Shown here piece by piece: positions 51,742-59,264 of a stretch of 61,600 nt of DNA (position 1 is the first letter of the stretch; each line of letters begins with the position of its first letter). Position numbers and translations under genes: made by a program. Source of the DNA: JBFEYJ01 sp041563315 (lineage in GTDB: Bacteria > Pseudomonadota > Gammaproteobacteria > Thiohalomonadales > Thiohalomonadaceae); NCBI GenBank assembly GCA_041563315.1, contig JBFFNE010000008.1, forward strand, positions 1 to 61,600, given 5' to 3'. The notes beneath the pieces were generated by a model, which was not told where the DNA came from, did not search any database, and saw only the letters and a list, made by a program, of their open reading frames with translations.

Positions 51742-52326
51742 TTGCCGTCGCGAATCCAGCTTATTGTCGGCCTGGGAAACCCCGGGCCGCAATATGAGCA
51801 GACGCGGCACAATGCCGGTTTTTGGTTTGTCGAAGCCGTTGCCCGCCGTCATGGCGGCAGCTTCAAGAGTGAAAACAAATTCCACGGCGAGGCCTGCAAA
51901 GTTCTCGTTGAAGGCAGAGAGTTGTGGTTACTCAAACCCATGACCTTCATGAACCGGAACGGACAGGCCATCGTGGCGCTCGCCCGCTTCTACAAGATCG
52001 AGCCGGAAAACATCCTCATCGCTCACGACGAGCTTGACCTGCCACCCGGCGCTGTACGCCTGAAACAGGGCGGCGGCCACGGCGGTCATAACGGCTTGCG
52101 CGATACCATCACTCAACTCGGTGGTAGCCGTGAGTTTCACCGCCTTAGAATCGGCATAGGTCACCCCGGCCATTCCTCGCAAGTCACCGGTTATGTCCTT
52201 GGTAAAGCACCTGCCGATGAACAGCGGCTGATGGAACAGGCCATTGATGAGGCACTGGAAATCCTGCCGCTGGCGGTCAGCGGCGAAATGCAAAAGGCGA
52301 TGAATCAGTTACATACAAAAAAGTAG
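51742..52326 (+). CDS. pth: Peptidyl-tRNA hydrolase
   Basis: A 194-residue enzyme that frees tRNA from dropped-off peptidyl-tRNA. Catalytic His is in GLGNPGPQYEQTRHNAGFW (His near 24), with the NGQAIVALARFYKI and HDELDLPPG segments and GGGHGGHNGLRD. The start is TTG at 51742 after AAGGGA (spacing 11). The stop TAG (52324-52326) lies within the cloverleaf-like repeat that follows. Confidence 0.96.
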   Translation: MPSRIQLIVGLGNPGPQYEQTRHNAGFWFVEAVARRHGGSFKSENKFHGEACKVLVEGRELWLLKPMTFMNRNGQAIVALARFYKIEPENILIAHDELDLPPGAVRLKQGGGHGGHNGLRDTITQLGGSREFHRLRIGIGHPGHSSQVTGYVLGKAPADEQRLMEQAIDEALEILPLAVSGEMQKAMNQLHTKK

Positions 52327-52373
52327 GAGCCCACACCGTGGGCGAACATTCGCCGAGGGGACTCGGCTCCTAC
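52323..52373. repeat. Cloverleaf-like palindromic repeat
   Basis: The ends GTAGGAGCC and GGCTCCTAC form a 9-bp stem that encloses three small hairpins: CAC-ACC-GTG, GGCGA-ACAT-TCGCC and GAG-GGGA-CTC. The 51-bp element contains the pth stop codon. It is of the GTAGGAGC intergenic type seen widely in gammaproteobacteria. Confidence 0.8.
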
Positions 52374-52393
52374 AGCTACCTGGAACTTAAAAA

Positions 52394-53485
52394 ATGGGAT
52401 TTAAATGCGGCATCGTCGGTCTGCCCAATGTCGGCAAATCGACCCTCTTCAACGCCCTGACCAAAGCGGGCATCCAAGCGGAGAACTACCCGTTCTGCAC
52501 CATCGAGCCCAACGTGGGCGTGGTACCCGTGCCCGACCCGCGTCTGGACAAACTCTCACTCATCGTCAAGCCCGAGCGGGTACTACCCGCCACCATGGAA
52601 TTCGTCGACATTGCCGGCCTGGTGGCCGGCGCCTCCAAGGGCGAGGGGCTGGGCAACAAGTTCCTCGCCAACATCCGCGAGACCGACGCCATCGCTCAGG
52701 TAGTGCGCTGCTTCGAAGACGACAACGTGGTCCACGTTGCCGGCAAGGTCGACCCGCTCAATGACATTGAGGTCATCAACACCGAGCTGATGCTGGCCGA
52801 CCTTGAAACTGTGGAAAAGGGAATCCTGCGCGTGGCCAAACTCACCAAGAGTGGCGACAAAGAGGCCAAGGCCAAGCTAGCCACCTTCGAGAAGGTACGT
52901 GATGCCCTCGCCGACGGCCGGCTGGTCCGTACCCTTGGGCTGAGTGAGGACGAGCAGGAGCATATCTACGACCTGCACCTGCTCACCATCAAGCCCACCA
53001 TGTACATCGCCAACGTTGCCGAGGACGGCTTCGACAACAATCCGCGCCTCGACACCGTACGCAAGCTGGCCGAGGAGGAGAACGCCGAGGTCGTGGCCGT
53101 GTGTGCCGCCATCGAGTCCGAGCTGGTGGAACTGGACGCCGAAGAGGCCCAGGCCTTCCTCGACGAACTGGGTCTGGAGGAGCCCGGCCTCAACCGCGTG
53201 ATCCGCGCCGGCTACCAGTTACTCGGCCTGCAGACCTACTTTACCGCTGGGGTGAAGGAGGTACGCGCCTGGACCGTTCCCGTCGGCGCTACCGCACCGC
53301 AGGCCGCCGGAGTGATACACACCGACTTCGAAAAAGGCTTCATCCGCGCCGAAGTCACCGCCTACGAGGACTTCATCGCCTGCAACGGTGAACAGGGCGC
53401 CAAGGAAGCCGGAAAACTGCGCCTGGAAGGCAAGGACTACGTGGTCAAGGACGGCGATGTGATGCACTTCCGCTTCAACGTCTGA
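52394..53485 (+). CDS. ychF: Redox-regulated ATPase YchF (OLA1-like GTPase family)
   Basis: A 363-residue P-loop protein that hydrolyses ATP and binds ribosomes. The Walker A is GLPNVGKSTLFNAL (residues 8-21), switch regions contain DIAGLVAGASKGEGLGNKFL, and the TGS domain ends the protein (VIHTDFEKGFIRAEV..). It follows pth as in most proteobacteria. Confidence 0.97.
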   Translation: MGFKCGIVGLPNVGKSTLFNALTKAGIQAENYPFCTIEPNVGVVPVPDPRLDKLSLIVKPERVLPATMEFVDIAGLVAGASKGEGLGNKFLANIRETDAIAQVVRCFEDDNVVHVAGKVDPLNDIEVINTELMLADLETVEKGILRVAKLTKSGDKEAKAKLATFEKVRDALADGRLVRTLGLSEDEQEHIYDLHLLTIKPTMYIANVAEDGFDNNPRLDTVRKLAEEENAEVVAVCAAIESELVELDAEEAQAFLDELGLEEPGLNRVIRAGYQLLGLQTYFTAGVKEVRAWTVPVGATAPQAAGVIHTDFEKGFIRAEVTAYEDFIACNGEQGAKEAGKLRLEGKDYVVKDGDVMHFRFNV

Positions 53486-53513
53486 TTCAGACTCAACAGG
53501 GTTGACAGATCGG

Positions 53514-53541
53514 GCGCAAAACCGCAAAATTGCGCCCTCCT
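53514..53541 (+). terminator. Hairpin terminator of ychF
   Basis: GGGCGCAA pairs with TTGCGCCC around a 10-base loop. Only a weak T stretch follows, so a Rho-assisted end is possible. Confidence 0.6.
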
Positions 53542-53557
53542 TGCAGAAGCAAGACTT

Positions 53558-53634
53558 GGCTACATAGCTCAGTTGGTTAGAGCACATCACTCATAATGAT
53601 GGGGTCCCTAGTTCGAATCTAGGTGTAGCCACCA
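53558..53634 (+). tRNA. tRNA-Met (elongator, anticodon CAT)
   Basis: A full cloverleaf: acceptor GGCTACA/TGTAGCC, anticodon stem CATCA/TGATG with loop CTCATAA (anticodon CAT), T arm with GTTCGAAT, encoded ACCA. The close match to E. coli elongator tRNA-Met argues against tRNA-Ile2 or initiator. Confidence 0.96.
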
Positions 53635-53643
53635 TATAAAAGA

Positions 53644-53671
53644 AAGGCTTAGCTTCGGCTAAGCCTTTTTT
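53644..53671 (+). terminator. Rho-independent terminator of tRNA-Met
   Basis: AAGGCTTAGC/GCTAAGCCTT perfect 10-bp stem, TTCG tetraloop, then TTTTTTG. Confidence 0.95.
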
Positions 53672-53786
53672 GTTTTCAAGCAGGTCACCCTAGAGGTCAA
53701 ACGAGCCCCTAAATCCAGAGCGTCTAGTGAAGTGGCTCTTTAACTGTGCTAGCGTAGGGACCCACAAGCACAGCTAAAGCGCTGCG

Positions 53787-53873
53787 GAGGTTTGTGTACG
53801 CCCAACATGGGCATGAACTAATGAGCTGGATAAATAAATCTGTCCCCTTTTCCGTCAGTCCCCTTTTCCGTCA
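53787..53873. repeat. Dispersed repeat, copy 1, with tandem GTCCCC units
   Basis: Bases 53787-53847 match 56074-56127 plus 57393 onward (GAGGTTTGTG, ACGCCCAACATGGGCATGAA, GGATAAATAAATCTG). The right end carries two tandem copies of GTCCCCTTTTCCGTCA, which also encode the last codons and stop of the solute-binding protein. Confidence 0.8.
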
Positions 53874-54736
53874 ACTCGATATCTATCCACATTCTCCTGC
53901 GTAATCACATCAATGCCTGTATCAATAGCTTGGGGTAGCTGAACACCCAGCGATGCTTGCCATAGCATCAGGACTGACATCGAGCCTTGCATTTTCGGGA
54001 TGGTTGCTGAGGAGGAATTGATAACGCCTTCTTTAATGGCATCGAGTATGGGCTTGATCCCATCCATGCTGACTACTTTTACTTTGCCGGTCTTCCCTGC
54101 CTCCCTGATGGCGGTGGCTATGCCTATCGGTCCGGACGCATCACAACACAAGTAACCACCCAGATCGGGATGTGAATCGAGCACGGACAAAGCCTGTTGG
54201 CGAGCCGTCTCAATGTCGTCATTGTCAATGCCACCGTCTATAGCGGTTATGCCGGGATATTTCTTCAATACTTCCATCTGGGCTTCGTATCGTTCTTTGT
54301 GGTTTGGTGCCGTGGGATATCCCTGCATCACAGCCACCTTGCCAGTGTACCCAATCAGCTTCACGAGACGCTCTGCCGCAATGATTCCCTGCTGGGCAAA
54401 GTTGTTACCAACACTGGTGATGCTGCCATCCGGTGATGGTGAATCGAAGAGAACCACCGGAATACCCTGATCCCTGATGAGGTTGATAGCCGTCATATGG
54501 CCTAATGCGTCAACCGGATCGACGGCGATGCCGCTCGGGCGGCTCCTGGCGGCATTCTCCAGGAGCCTGTTCTGCTCGGTGACGTCGCACACTGACGGCG
54601 GCATATAATCGATCACAACCTCGGCACCAAGCTCACTGCTCAGGATTTCGGCTTGAGCCCGCGCACCGCTGTATACCTCTTCGAACCAGGGATGTGCGAC
54701 TTTCGGGATAATGACGAATCGAAGCGTTCTTGCCAT
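53855..54736 (-). CDS. Sugar-type solute-binding protein lacking a signal peptide
   Basis: A 293-residue periplasmic-binding-protein type I fold like ABC sugar-binding proteins (PF13407). Seen are RFVIIPKVAHPWFEEVYSGARAQAE, GIAVDPVDALGHMTAINLIRDQGIPVVLFDSPS, and YLCCDASGPIGIATAIREAGKTG. The N-terminus starts directly at the first strand; an in-frame TGA two codons before the ATG rules out a longer start. No ABC ATPase or permease lies nearby. It may be a truncated orphan or a cytoplasmic sensor. Its last codons (VDGKGD) are repeat DNA. Confidence 0.8.
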   Translation of the reverse strand: MARTLRFVIIPKVAHPWFEEVYSGARAQAEILSSELGAEVVIDYMPPSVCDVTEQNRLLENAARSRPSGIAVDPVDALGHMTAINLIRDQGIPVVLFDSPSPDGSITSVGNNFAQQGIIAAERLVKLIGYTGKVAVMQGYPTAPNHKERYEAQMEVLKKYPGITAIDGGIDNDDIETARQQALSVLDSHPDLGGYLCCDASGPIGIATAIREAGKTGKVKVVSMDGIKPILDAIKEGVINSSSATIPKMQGSMSVLMLWQASLGVQLPQAIDTGIDVITQENVDRYRVDGKGD

Positions 54737-54811
54737 TTTTCAGGTCCTAGTACGATAAACTGAAAGCCTAAGCCAGAACGGAGCAGCGCGCCTTTAGCCG
54801 GTTCCAATCCG

Positions 54812-55327
54812 ATGTCAGCTGCCTGCTACAAATACATAGCTAACACTTTAGGCCACGATTGGAGGTCAGGCTGCATGTTGCCCACCTATCCCGTTGATGT
54901 TACTCATACCTCAAAGCCGGGACCCACACCCCAATGCCATCGGCTTTTCGCTGCGGGGCTACCTGAATTGGTCGATTGGCCCGGTAGGGCTATACGTGAA
55001 GGCAAGCGTGGTGCTATCGATGGAAACGCACCAATCCTAGAGCGCCTGAATCTCAACCCTTACCGTTTTGTTGAGCATCTTTCAGGTAAGACCTCAACAG
55101 AGAGCCCCACGATGCTTGGTAAGGCAGAAAAGCTCAAATAGGCTGCCAGAGACCTTGCCCGATCGAAGTCCGCTACCCACCTGAACAGAACCGAATGTCT
55201 TTTCAAGACAGAGTCACTATCCGCTGATAGGATTGCGGAGAAGGGCTATCGTCACGGATTGGCTGCAAGGCTAGTCAATCTGGATAAAACAGTAGAACTC
55301 AACCTGCTTTCGCAGTCACACGTCTAG
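54812..55327 (+). pseudogene. Decayed transposase remnant (REP-associated Y1-type, C-terminal part)
   Basis: The segment LPELVDWPGRAIREGKRGAIDG..PILERL resembles the C-terminal part of Y1/IS200-like REP-associated transposases, which contain (E)LVDWTGRAIR..KRG. The frame starts without a catalytic domain, is cut by TAG at 55139-55141, and continues in the same frame (AARDLARSKSATHLNRTECLF) to TAG 55325-55327. No HUH motif remains. I call it a remnant; the family link is from memory of this motif. Confidence 0.6.
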
Positions 55328-55351
55328 AATCCCCTGCCCATCCACTGACAA

Positions 55352-55482
55352 ATACCAATATGCATTCAGGATATTAGTTTTCGTGTGGTAGAAAGTGTTG
55401 GGTATCCCCTGTTGTTACTGCAAGTGCCAATATGCATGCAGGATATTAGTTTTCGTATGGTAGAAAGTGTTGGGTGTCCCCT
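55352..55482. repeat. Direct repeat, two copies with a 72-bp period
   Basis: A unit of about 58 bp (CCAATATGCAT.CAGGATATTAG, TTTTCGT.TGGTAGAAAGTG, TTGGGT.TCCCC) occurs at 55352-55410 and 55424-55482 with four or five differences. The spacer between copies is unrelated (GTTGTTACTGCAA). It lies between the transposase remnant and the 3' end of the DUF4260 gene. Confidence 0.85.
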
Positions 55483-55493
55483 TCAAACTTACC

Positions 55494-55883
55494 TTAAAAC
55501 TTAGCCCGTGCACGCCCGATGAGGCCTAGGTGGGTAAACCCAAACCCGGCGGAATACTTGAGGCCATAGCCTAGCGCACGGTCAAAGCCGATGTGGGCCA
55601 CCCAAATGATGCCGGCTGTGATTGCCACCGGCACTGACAGAAGCACACCAACTGCCAATATCGCAAGGGCACCGATGAAAGAATGCGCAAAGTTGTACGA
55701 CACGGCACCCACCCTAGACCCAGCCAGATAGCCAAAGAAAGATAAGTCTGGCGCAAAAAAGAACAAAGCAAAGGTGCCCCAACCGCCACCGAACTTCGCA
55801 TAGGCCAGCAGACTGACCGCGAGAACGCATAGCCCCTCGATGCGGAGCAAGACCCGCACACCGCCTGATACCACACTTGCCAT
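55494..55883 (-). CDS. DUF4260 family membrane protein
   Basis: A 129-residue hydrophobic protein with about four membrane stretches (LCVLAVSLLAYAKFGGGWGTFALFFFAPDLSFFGYLAG, IGALAILAVGVLLSVPVAI, IIWVAHIGFDRALGYGLKY). The motif FFAPDLSFFGYLAG and the end HIGFDRALGYGLKY..GFTHLG are those of DUF4260. No function is known for the family. ATG 55883 follows AGGAGAAA on the minus strand. Confidence 0.85.
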   Translation of the reverse strand: MASVVSGGVRVLLRIEGLCVLAVSLLAYAKFGGGWGTFALFFFAPDLSFFGYLAGSRVGAVSYNFAHSFIGALAILAVGVLLSVPVAITAGIIWVAHIGFDRALGYGLKYSAGFGFTHLGLIGRARAKF

Positions 55884-55999
55884 GAAATTTCTCCTGAGTC
55901 CATGTAGTTCTAGCTAAACCGACCGCTGTAGCGGTGCTTGTTTTGTGTGATTTTGCACAAAACATGTGCCGCGGAAGTGGGTCGGTTTGAGCGCAAAAA

Positions 56000-56054
56000 G
56001 GGGACGGAGGGATTATTTTTTATACAGTTGTTCATTTTTTAATCCCTCCGCCCC
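56000..56054. repeat. Inverted repeat with GGGGACGG core
   Basis: GGGGACGGAGGGATTA (56000-56015) pairs with TAATCCCTCCGCCCC (56040-56054) around an AT-rich loop. The same style of core occurs at 53.84, 57.4 and 59.1 kb. The 244-bp gap 55884-56127 holds this and the repeat copy, but no gene. Confidence 0.75.
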
Positions 56055-56073
56055 ATTTTATGACCTTTTATCA

Positions 56074-56127
56074 GAGGTTTGTGCACGCCCAACATGGGCA
56101 TGAACTAATGAGGTGGATAAATAAATC
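56074..56127. repeat. Dispersed repeat, copy 2, split by the IS element
   Basis: It matches 53787-53840. The match resumes after the IS at 57393 (ATCTGACCCCTTTTT), showing that the IS inserted inside this repeat. Confidence 0.8.
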
Positions 56128-56158
56128 TGAGCTTCCCCCAATAAAACGGACGGTTGAA

Positions 56159-57020
56159 TTAAGAGGCGAACTTCGCTTCATATTCCACAAGGCTGATGTA
56201 GCCCAGATACGAATGTCGTCTGCGCCTGTTATAGAAGACTTCAATGTATTCAAACAGGCTTTTCTTTGCTTCATCTTTCGACCGATAATCCTCGTGGTCC
56301 ACCAGCTCGGTTTTCAGTGTGCCAAAGAAACTCTCTGCCACTGCGTTATCGAGACATTCCCCTTTTCGGCTCATGCTGCAAATGAGTTTGTTTTCCTCCA
56401 ACAGCCGTTGGTACTCGCCTGACGCATAGGTACTTCCCTGGTCCGAGTGCACGATAACAGAGTCTACCTTACCTCTTCGCCATACCGCCATCGTCAGGGC
56501 ATCCTGAGCAAGCTGAGCATTGTTTTTATCCCCCATGGCCCACCCAAGCACCTGCCGTGAATATAGGTCAACCACAACGGCCAGATAAAGCCAACCCTGC
56601 CGGGTAGCGATGAAGGTTGTATCTGACACCCATGCCTTTATCCGGTGACTCGACATCAAAATCACGCCTAAGCCTATCAGGTGCCGGCTGCATGGTGTTC
56701 TTTGAGTAAGTTGTGACAACAAACTTTCGCGCCATTTTCGACTTGATGTCGTTTTGGCGCATGAGCCTTGCAACTCGATTGGCTCCCACTTCATCCCCCG
56801 TCTCCACAAGATCACGATAGATTCGTGGTGAGCCGTAGATCCCTCTGCTAGCCTTGTGAAACAGCGTGATTTTAGTCACTAGCTGCCGATTCTGTTTGGC
56901 TCTGATGCTCTCTGGGCGGTCACGCCAGTCGTAGTAACCGCTGGGAGATACCTCCAGTACCTGGCAGAGCCTGACTACGCTGTAGTCCTTGCTGTATTCT
57001 CTGATGAAGGCGTACTTCAC
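56159..57020 (-). pseudogene. IS3-family orfB (DDE integrase-like transposase), frameshifted
   Basis: The first frame (GTG 57020 to about 56640) gives MKYAFIREYSKDYSVVRL and the HTH_21 region with ASRGIYGSPRIYRDL. The second frame gives the rve domain: VSDTTFIATRQGWLYLAVVVDLYSR, VIVHSDQGSTYAS (second D), and the ECLDNAVAESFFGTLKTEL glutamate. One extra G in the AAAGGCATGG stretch near 56635 breaks the frame between DFDVESPDK and AWVSDTT. The GTG start overlaps the orfA TGA, and an A6G slippery site (57056-57049) fits programmed -1 fusion upstream. Confidence 0.88.
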
Positions 57021-57337
57021 TTGAGTTCCTTCGCAAAGTACGCCGCGGCCTTTTTTAAGATCTCTAGCTCCTCCTTCAGCCGCTCGTTCTCCTGTCGCAG
57101 AGTGGTTAGCTCACTCTGATTCTCTTTCTTGGGGCGACCTCTGCTGTCTGAGAAAGCCTGCTCACCCTGGCTTTGTAGTTGTTCCTTCCACTTGTAGAGT
57201 TGGTTTCGGCGAATCCCAAGTTCCATGGCAATCTCGGCAGTAGGTCTTCCAGACTCTTCCATCATCCTGACGGCTTCCTGCTTGAATTCCTTGGTGTAGG
57301 TTTTATAGGGCTTACGTTTTCTAGTCATGTCGAACAC
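57017..57337 (-). CDS. IS3-family orfA (HTH regulator of transposition)
   Basis: A 106-residue protein with the HTH_Tnp_1 domain: FKQEAVRMMEESGRPTAEIAMELGIRRNQLYKWKEQ, followed by a leucine-zipper helix (LTTLRQENERLKEELEILKKAAAYFAKELK). A6G lies in its last codons, as needed for the frameshift to OrfAB. It is intact, while orfB is broken. Confidence 0.92.
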   Translation of the reverse strand: MFDMTRKRKPYKTYTKEFKQEAVRMMEESGRPTAEIAMELGIRRNQLYKWKEQLQSQGEQAFSDSRGRPKKENQSELTTLRQENERLKEELEILKKAAAYFAKELK

Positions 57338-57445
57338 TCCTTAGCCAGCATTGTCGCTGATTAAATGTGTCCGTTAAACTGGGGGAGGTTCAATCTGACC
57401 CCTTTTTCGCACCCCACCGAAGCGGAGCACGCCGGCGGAATCGGT

Positions 57446-57994
57446 TCAGCGCTTGTAGAGGGCCTCCAGTTCCGTCACCCCCAGCTTGTGGGCGTTGAGC
57501 ATGAATCCCACCAGCGCCGCGGAGCTTTCCGGGGCGATCTCGAGTTTCTCCACATCGAGGGCGAAGACCTTGAATTGGTAGCGGTGGGGCTTGTCGCCCA
57601 CCGGCGGGCAGGCGCCGCCGAATCCGGTGGTACCGTAGTCAGTGCGGTGTTGTACGCTGCCTGCGGGAGCGAGAGCTTTCGCCGGGTTGCCCGCACCGGT
57701 AGGCAGCTCATGGGCAGTGGCGGAAATGTTGTAGACCAACCAGTGCCACCAGCCGCTGCCGGTGGGTGCGTCGGGGTCGTAGGCGGTGACGGCGAAACTT
57801 TTGCTGCCGGCCGGTGCATCGTGCCAGGCGAGTTGCGGCGAGGTGTTGCCGCCATTGCAGCCGAAGCCCTGGTACTCCTGGGCCTTGGGCATCGCTTTGC
57901 CCGCCTCGATATCCTGGCTGGTGAGTTCGAAGGTGTGGGCGAGGGGGGCGGCGGCAAGGGCCGCCAGGACGACGATAGGTCTGGTCGGGTTCAT
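57446..57994 (-). CDS. YbhB/YbcL-family Raf-kinase-inhibitor-like (PEBP) protein
   Basis: A 182-residue exported protein: signal peptide MNPTRPIVVLAALAAAPLAHT, then the PEBP fold with NTSPQLAWHDAPAGSKSFAVTAYDPDAPTGSGWWHWLVYNI (the DPD-x-HW ligand site), and YGTTGFGGACPPVGDKPHRYQFKVFALD. ATG 57994 has AAGGAG before it; the longer frame lacks a ribosome-binding site. It is 62 bp downstream of the AraC gene. Confidence 0.9.
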   Translation of the reverse strand: MNPTRPIVVLAALAAAPLAHTFELTSQDIEAGKAMPKAQEYQGFGCNGGNTSPQLAWHDAPAGSKSFAVTAYDPDAPTGSGWWHWLVYNISATAHELPTGAGNPAKALAPAGSVQHRTDYGTTGFGGACPPVGDKPHRYQFKVFALDVEKLEIAPESSAALVGFMLNAHKLGVTELEALYKR

Positions 57995-58056
57995 GAATAC
58001 TCTCCTTAGTTGGTGTGTCGGGGAGAGGATAGGGGATCCCGCTGGACGAGTTCGCC

Positions 58057-58935
58057 TCAAACGCTCGCGTTTTGCTCCCCTTTGCTCTCGCGGCTTCGTT
58101 TCAGCTCGGTTGGGGAGAGGCCGAAGCGGCGTTTGAAGCGCTCGCTAAAGCGGGAGTGGGAGTTGTAGCCCACCGCCTCGGCTACCTGCCCCACCGGCCA
58201 GAAGGTCTCCTGCAGCAGGGCGAGTCCGGCCACCATCCGGCTCTCCTCCAGCACCTGGCGGAAGCCGCTGCCCTCTTCCTGGAGGCGGCGGCGCAGGGTC
58301 GATTCACCGATTCCGAGGCGGCGGCACAACTCGCCGGCACTCCAGTCGCGCGCCGGGGCGAGGGCAATCAGTTGGGCGACACGTTCCCGCCAGGAGGCCT
58401 CCCTCAGCAGCAGGTTGCCGGCGAGGCCGTCACGGGCGAGCAAGAGCAGGATCTCGACCTGGCGGTGGCGGACCAGGGTGGGGTCGAGCGGATGGTATAT
58501 GCACCAGTCGACCCACTGGGCCATGGCGGTGATCAGGGCGTCCGGGGCCGGCGCGCTCCACAGCGGTGCGGCATCGGCGAGTGTCTCGGGGCCGTAGCTG
58601 CGCCGGAACTGGGCGATGCTCTCTTCGGGGAAGGCGATGGCGAGGCCCAGGTAATCCTCTCCTTGCGGCCCCGGATGGTTGCCGACCTCCACGGTGCAGC
58701 CGCCCGGCAGCAGCAACAATTCGCCTGACGCGATATCGATGCGGCGTTCGCCCAGCGCGATCAGCTTGCGCCCGCTTACGACCAGTACAGCCATGGGCTG
58801 GTGGATCGGGACATTGTGCAGGCTCTGCGGACGCCGTGAGTGGAAGATGCCGACGCCCCCGAGCGGGGTGCGCGCCGGATCGTCGCAGATGTGTGCCAGG
58901 AGACGGGTGCGAAGCTGGGCGAGAAGCGGATTCAT
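58057..58935 (-). CDS. AraC-family transcriptional regulator
   Basis: A 292-residue regulator. The N-terminal half is a cupin-like AraC_N part (GVGIFHSRRPQSLHNVPIHQPMAVLVVSGRKLIALG..LLLLPGGCTVEVGNHPG). Residues 190-290 are two HTH motifs (WSAGELCRRLGIGESTLRRRLQEEG, and VGQVAEAVGYNSHSRFSERFKRRFGLSPTELKRSR). It may control the PEBP gene after it. The start is not firm: a GTG at 58962 would add nine residues. Confidence 0.9.
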   Translation of the reverse strand: MNPLLAQLRTRLLAHICDDPARTPLGGVGIFHSRRPQSLHNVPIHQPMAVLVVSGRKLIALGERRIDIASGELLLLPGGCTVEVGNHPGPQGEDYLGLAIAFPEESIAQFRRSYGPETLADAAPLWSAPAPDALITAMAQWVDWCIYHPLDPTLVRHRQVEILLLLARDGLAGNLLLREASWRERVAQLIALAPARDWSAGELCRRLGIGESTLRRRLQEEGSGFRQVLEESRMVAGLALLQETFWPVGQVAEAVGYNSHSRFSERFKRRFGLSPTELKRSRESKGEQNASV

Positions 58936-59165
58936 GTCAAGGCCGTCGATGTGTGATTGCACAGAGCCGGTAGAATACCATGTGCCGCGATAGGAATTCC
59001 GGGGACAGTATACCTTTCCATAGTGTCCACTTTTCTTGGCTCTACGCTGTAGTATCGCAGTCCTCTAGCGAAATTGGGGTCAGAACCTTTAATTGGCGAT
59101 TTCATACAACCTGATGCCGTAACAATCGTAATAACAATGAGATAAGAAACGCTATATTTTTTCAT
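58932..59165 (-). pseudogene. Lipoprotein gene remnant running into a repeat
   Basis: ATG 59165 opens a convincing lipoprotein signal (MKKYSVSYLIVITIVTASGC), but after MKSPIKGS the frame reads the GGGGTCAGAACC repeat at 59074-59086 and then unrelated DNA up to the AraC start. The original coding part is lost. A stop occurs only at 58932 inside the AraC gene. Confidence 0.45.
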
Positions 59166-59195
59166 TTGCACTCTCATGGTTAAGCGACCAAAAAA

Positions 59196-59245
59196 GGGAT
59201 CGGTGACAACTGCATATGATTATGATTCTCATTTGTCACCGACCC
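59196..59245. repeat. Inverted repeat at the truncation point of the RND gene
   Basis: CGGTGACAA (59201-59209) is mirrored at 59233-59241, with flanking GGGAT/GACCC. It lies 20 bp before the first codon of the broken RND gene, so it could mark the junction where the 5' half was lost. Confidence 0.65.
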
Positions 59246-59264
59246 ATTTTATTACTATCTCGGG

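Larger units (their letters stand above)
56128..57392 (-). mobile_element. IS3-family insertion sequence, complete ends, frameshifted orfB
   Basis: The 1265-bp element has imperfect terminal inverted repeats: left 56128-56151 (TGAGCTTCCCCCA...) and right 57369-57392 (mirror of TGAACCTCCCCCA...), both with AACGGAC inside. A 3-bp ATC flanks both ends (56125-56127 and 57393-57395), the direct repeat size usual in IS3. It encodes orfA and orfB on the minus strand. Confidence 0.9.

Noticed and set aside
55352..55482. Possible CRISPR array
   Set aside because: Only two repeat units of about 58 bp with a 14-bp spacer; no cas genes and unit too long.
57365..58009. 214-codon plus frame opposite the PEBP gene
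   Set aside because: A glycine/valine-rich shadow; the minus strand has a signal peptide, AAGGAG and PEBP motifs.
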